Of a DNA stretch of 5,315 nucleotides, positions 5,313 through 5,315 are shown one piece after another. Location: positions 1-5,315 of the forward strand of contig JAOZNS010000185.1 of NCBI GenBank assembly GCA_029933635.1, read 5' to 3'. The stretch's first letter is position 1. Every line of letters starts with the position of its first letter. Made by a program: the position numbers and the translations under genes. This DNA is from Candidatus Zixiibacteriota bacterium. GTDB taxonomy: Bacteria; Zixibacteria; MSB-5A5; SM1-73. The notes beneath the pieces are model-generated. The model searched no databases and was not told the origin of the DNA. It saw only the letters and a list, made by a program, of their open reading frames with translations.

Positions 5313-5315
5313 TGA

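Overview
The window looks like a chromosomal segment from an uncultured bacterium of moderate G+C content. The reasons are Shine-Dalgarno-led genes, housekeeping enzymes of bacterial type, and a REP-associated transposase with its own repeats. The S-adenosylhomocysteine hydrolase is the short form found in archaea, Thermotoga and many candidate-phylum bacteria. No gene here fixes the phylum, so any taxonomic guess beyond 'bacterium, probably little-cultivated' is inference.

Layout. At the left edge a leftward gene (1-294, incomplete) encodes a small multi-pass membrane protein that I do not recognise. Between it and the next gene, on the opposite strand, lie about 720 bases with no convincing gene. 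This stretch holds a GTAG-ended palindrome (687-714) and, at its right end, a good sigma70-type promoter (948-975). Three rightward enzyme genes follow: a sugar-phosphate nucleotidylyltransferase with a C-terminal left-handed beta-helix (start corrected to GTG at 1019), metK (S-adenosylmethionine synthetase) and ahcY (S-adenosylhomocysteine hydrolase, start corrected to 3381). A rho-independent terminator separates metK from ahcY. The right end is a compact cassette: a RAYT-type Y1 transposase (4710-5255) flanked on both sides by directly repeated copies of a 49-base element (4643-4691 and 5264-5312).

How the genes work together. MetK makes SAM from methionine and ATP, methyltransferases turn SAM into SAH, and AhcY splits SAH into adenosine and homocysteine. 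The two genes therefore cover the entry and the detoxifying exit of the activated-methyl cycle. The nucleotidylyltransferase belongs to surface-sugar or nucleotide-sugar metabolism and has no evident link beyond its position. The RAYT cassette sits directly against the ahcY stop codon.

The main discovery is the structure of the flanking repeat. It is an exact 24+1+24 arrangement of two inverted REP units, each starting GGAGTGC, i.e. a REPIN. The two units differ by a GC/CG dinucleotide swap on both stem arms, so each hairpin stays fully paired. The two copies flanking the gene differ at only 3 of 49 positions.
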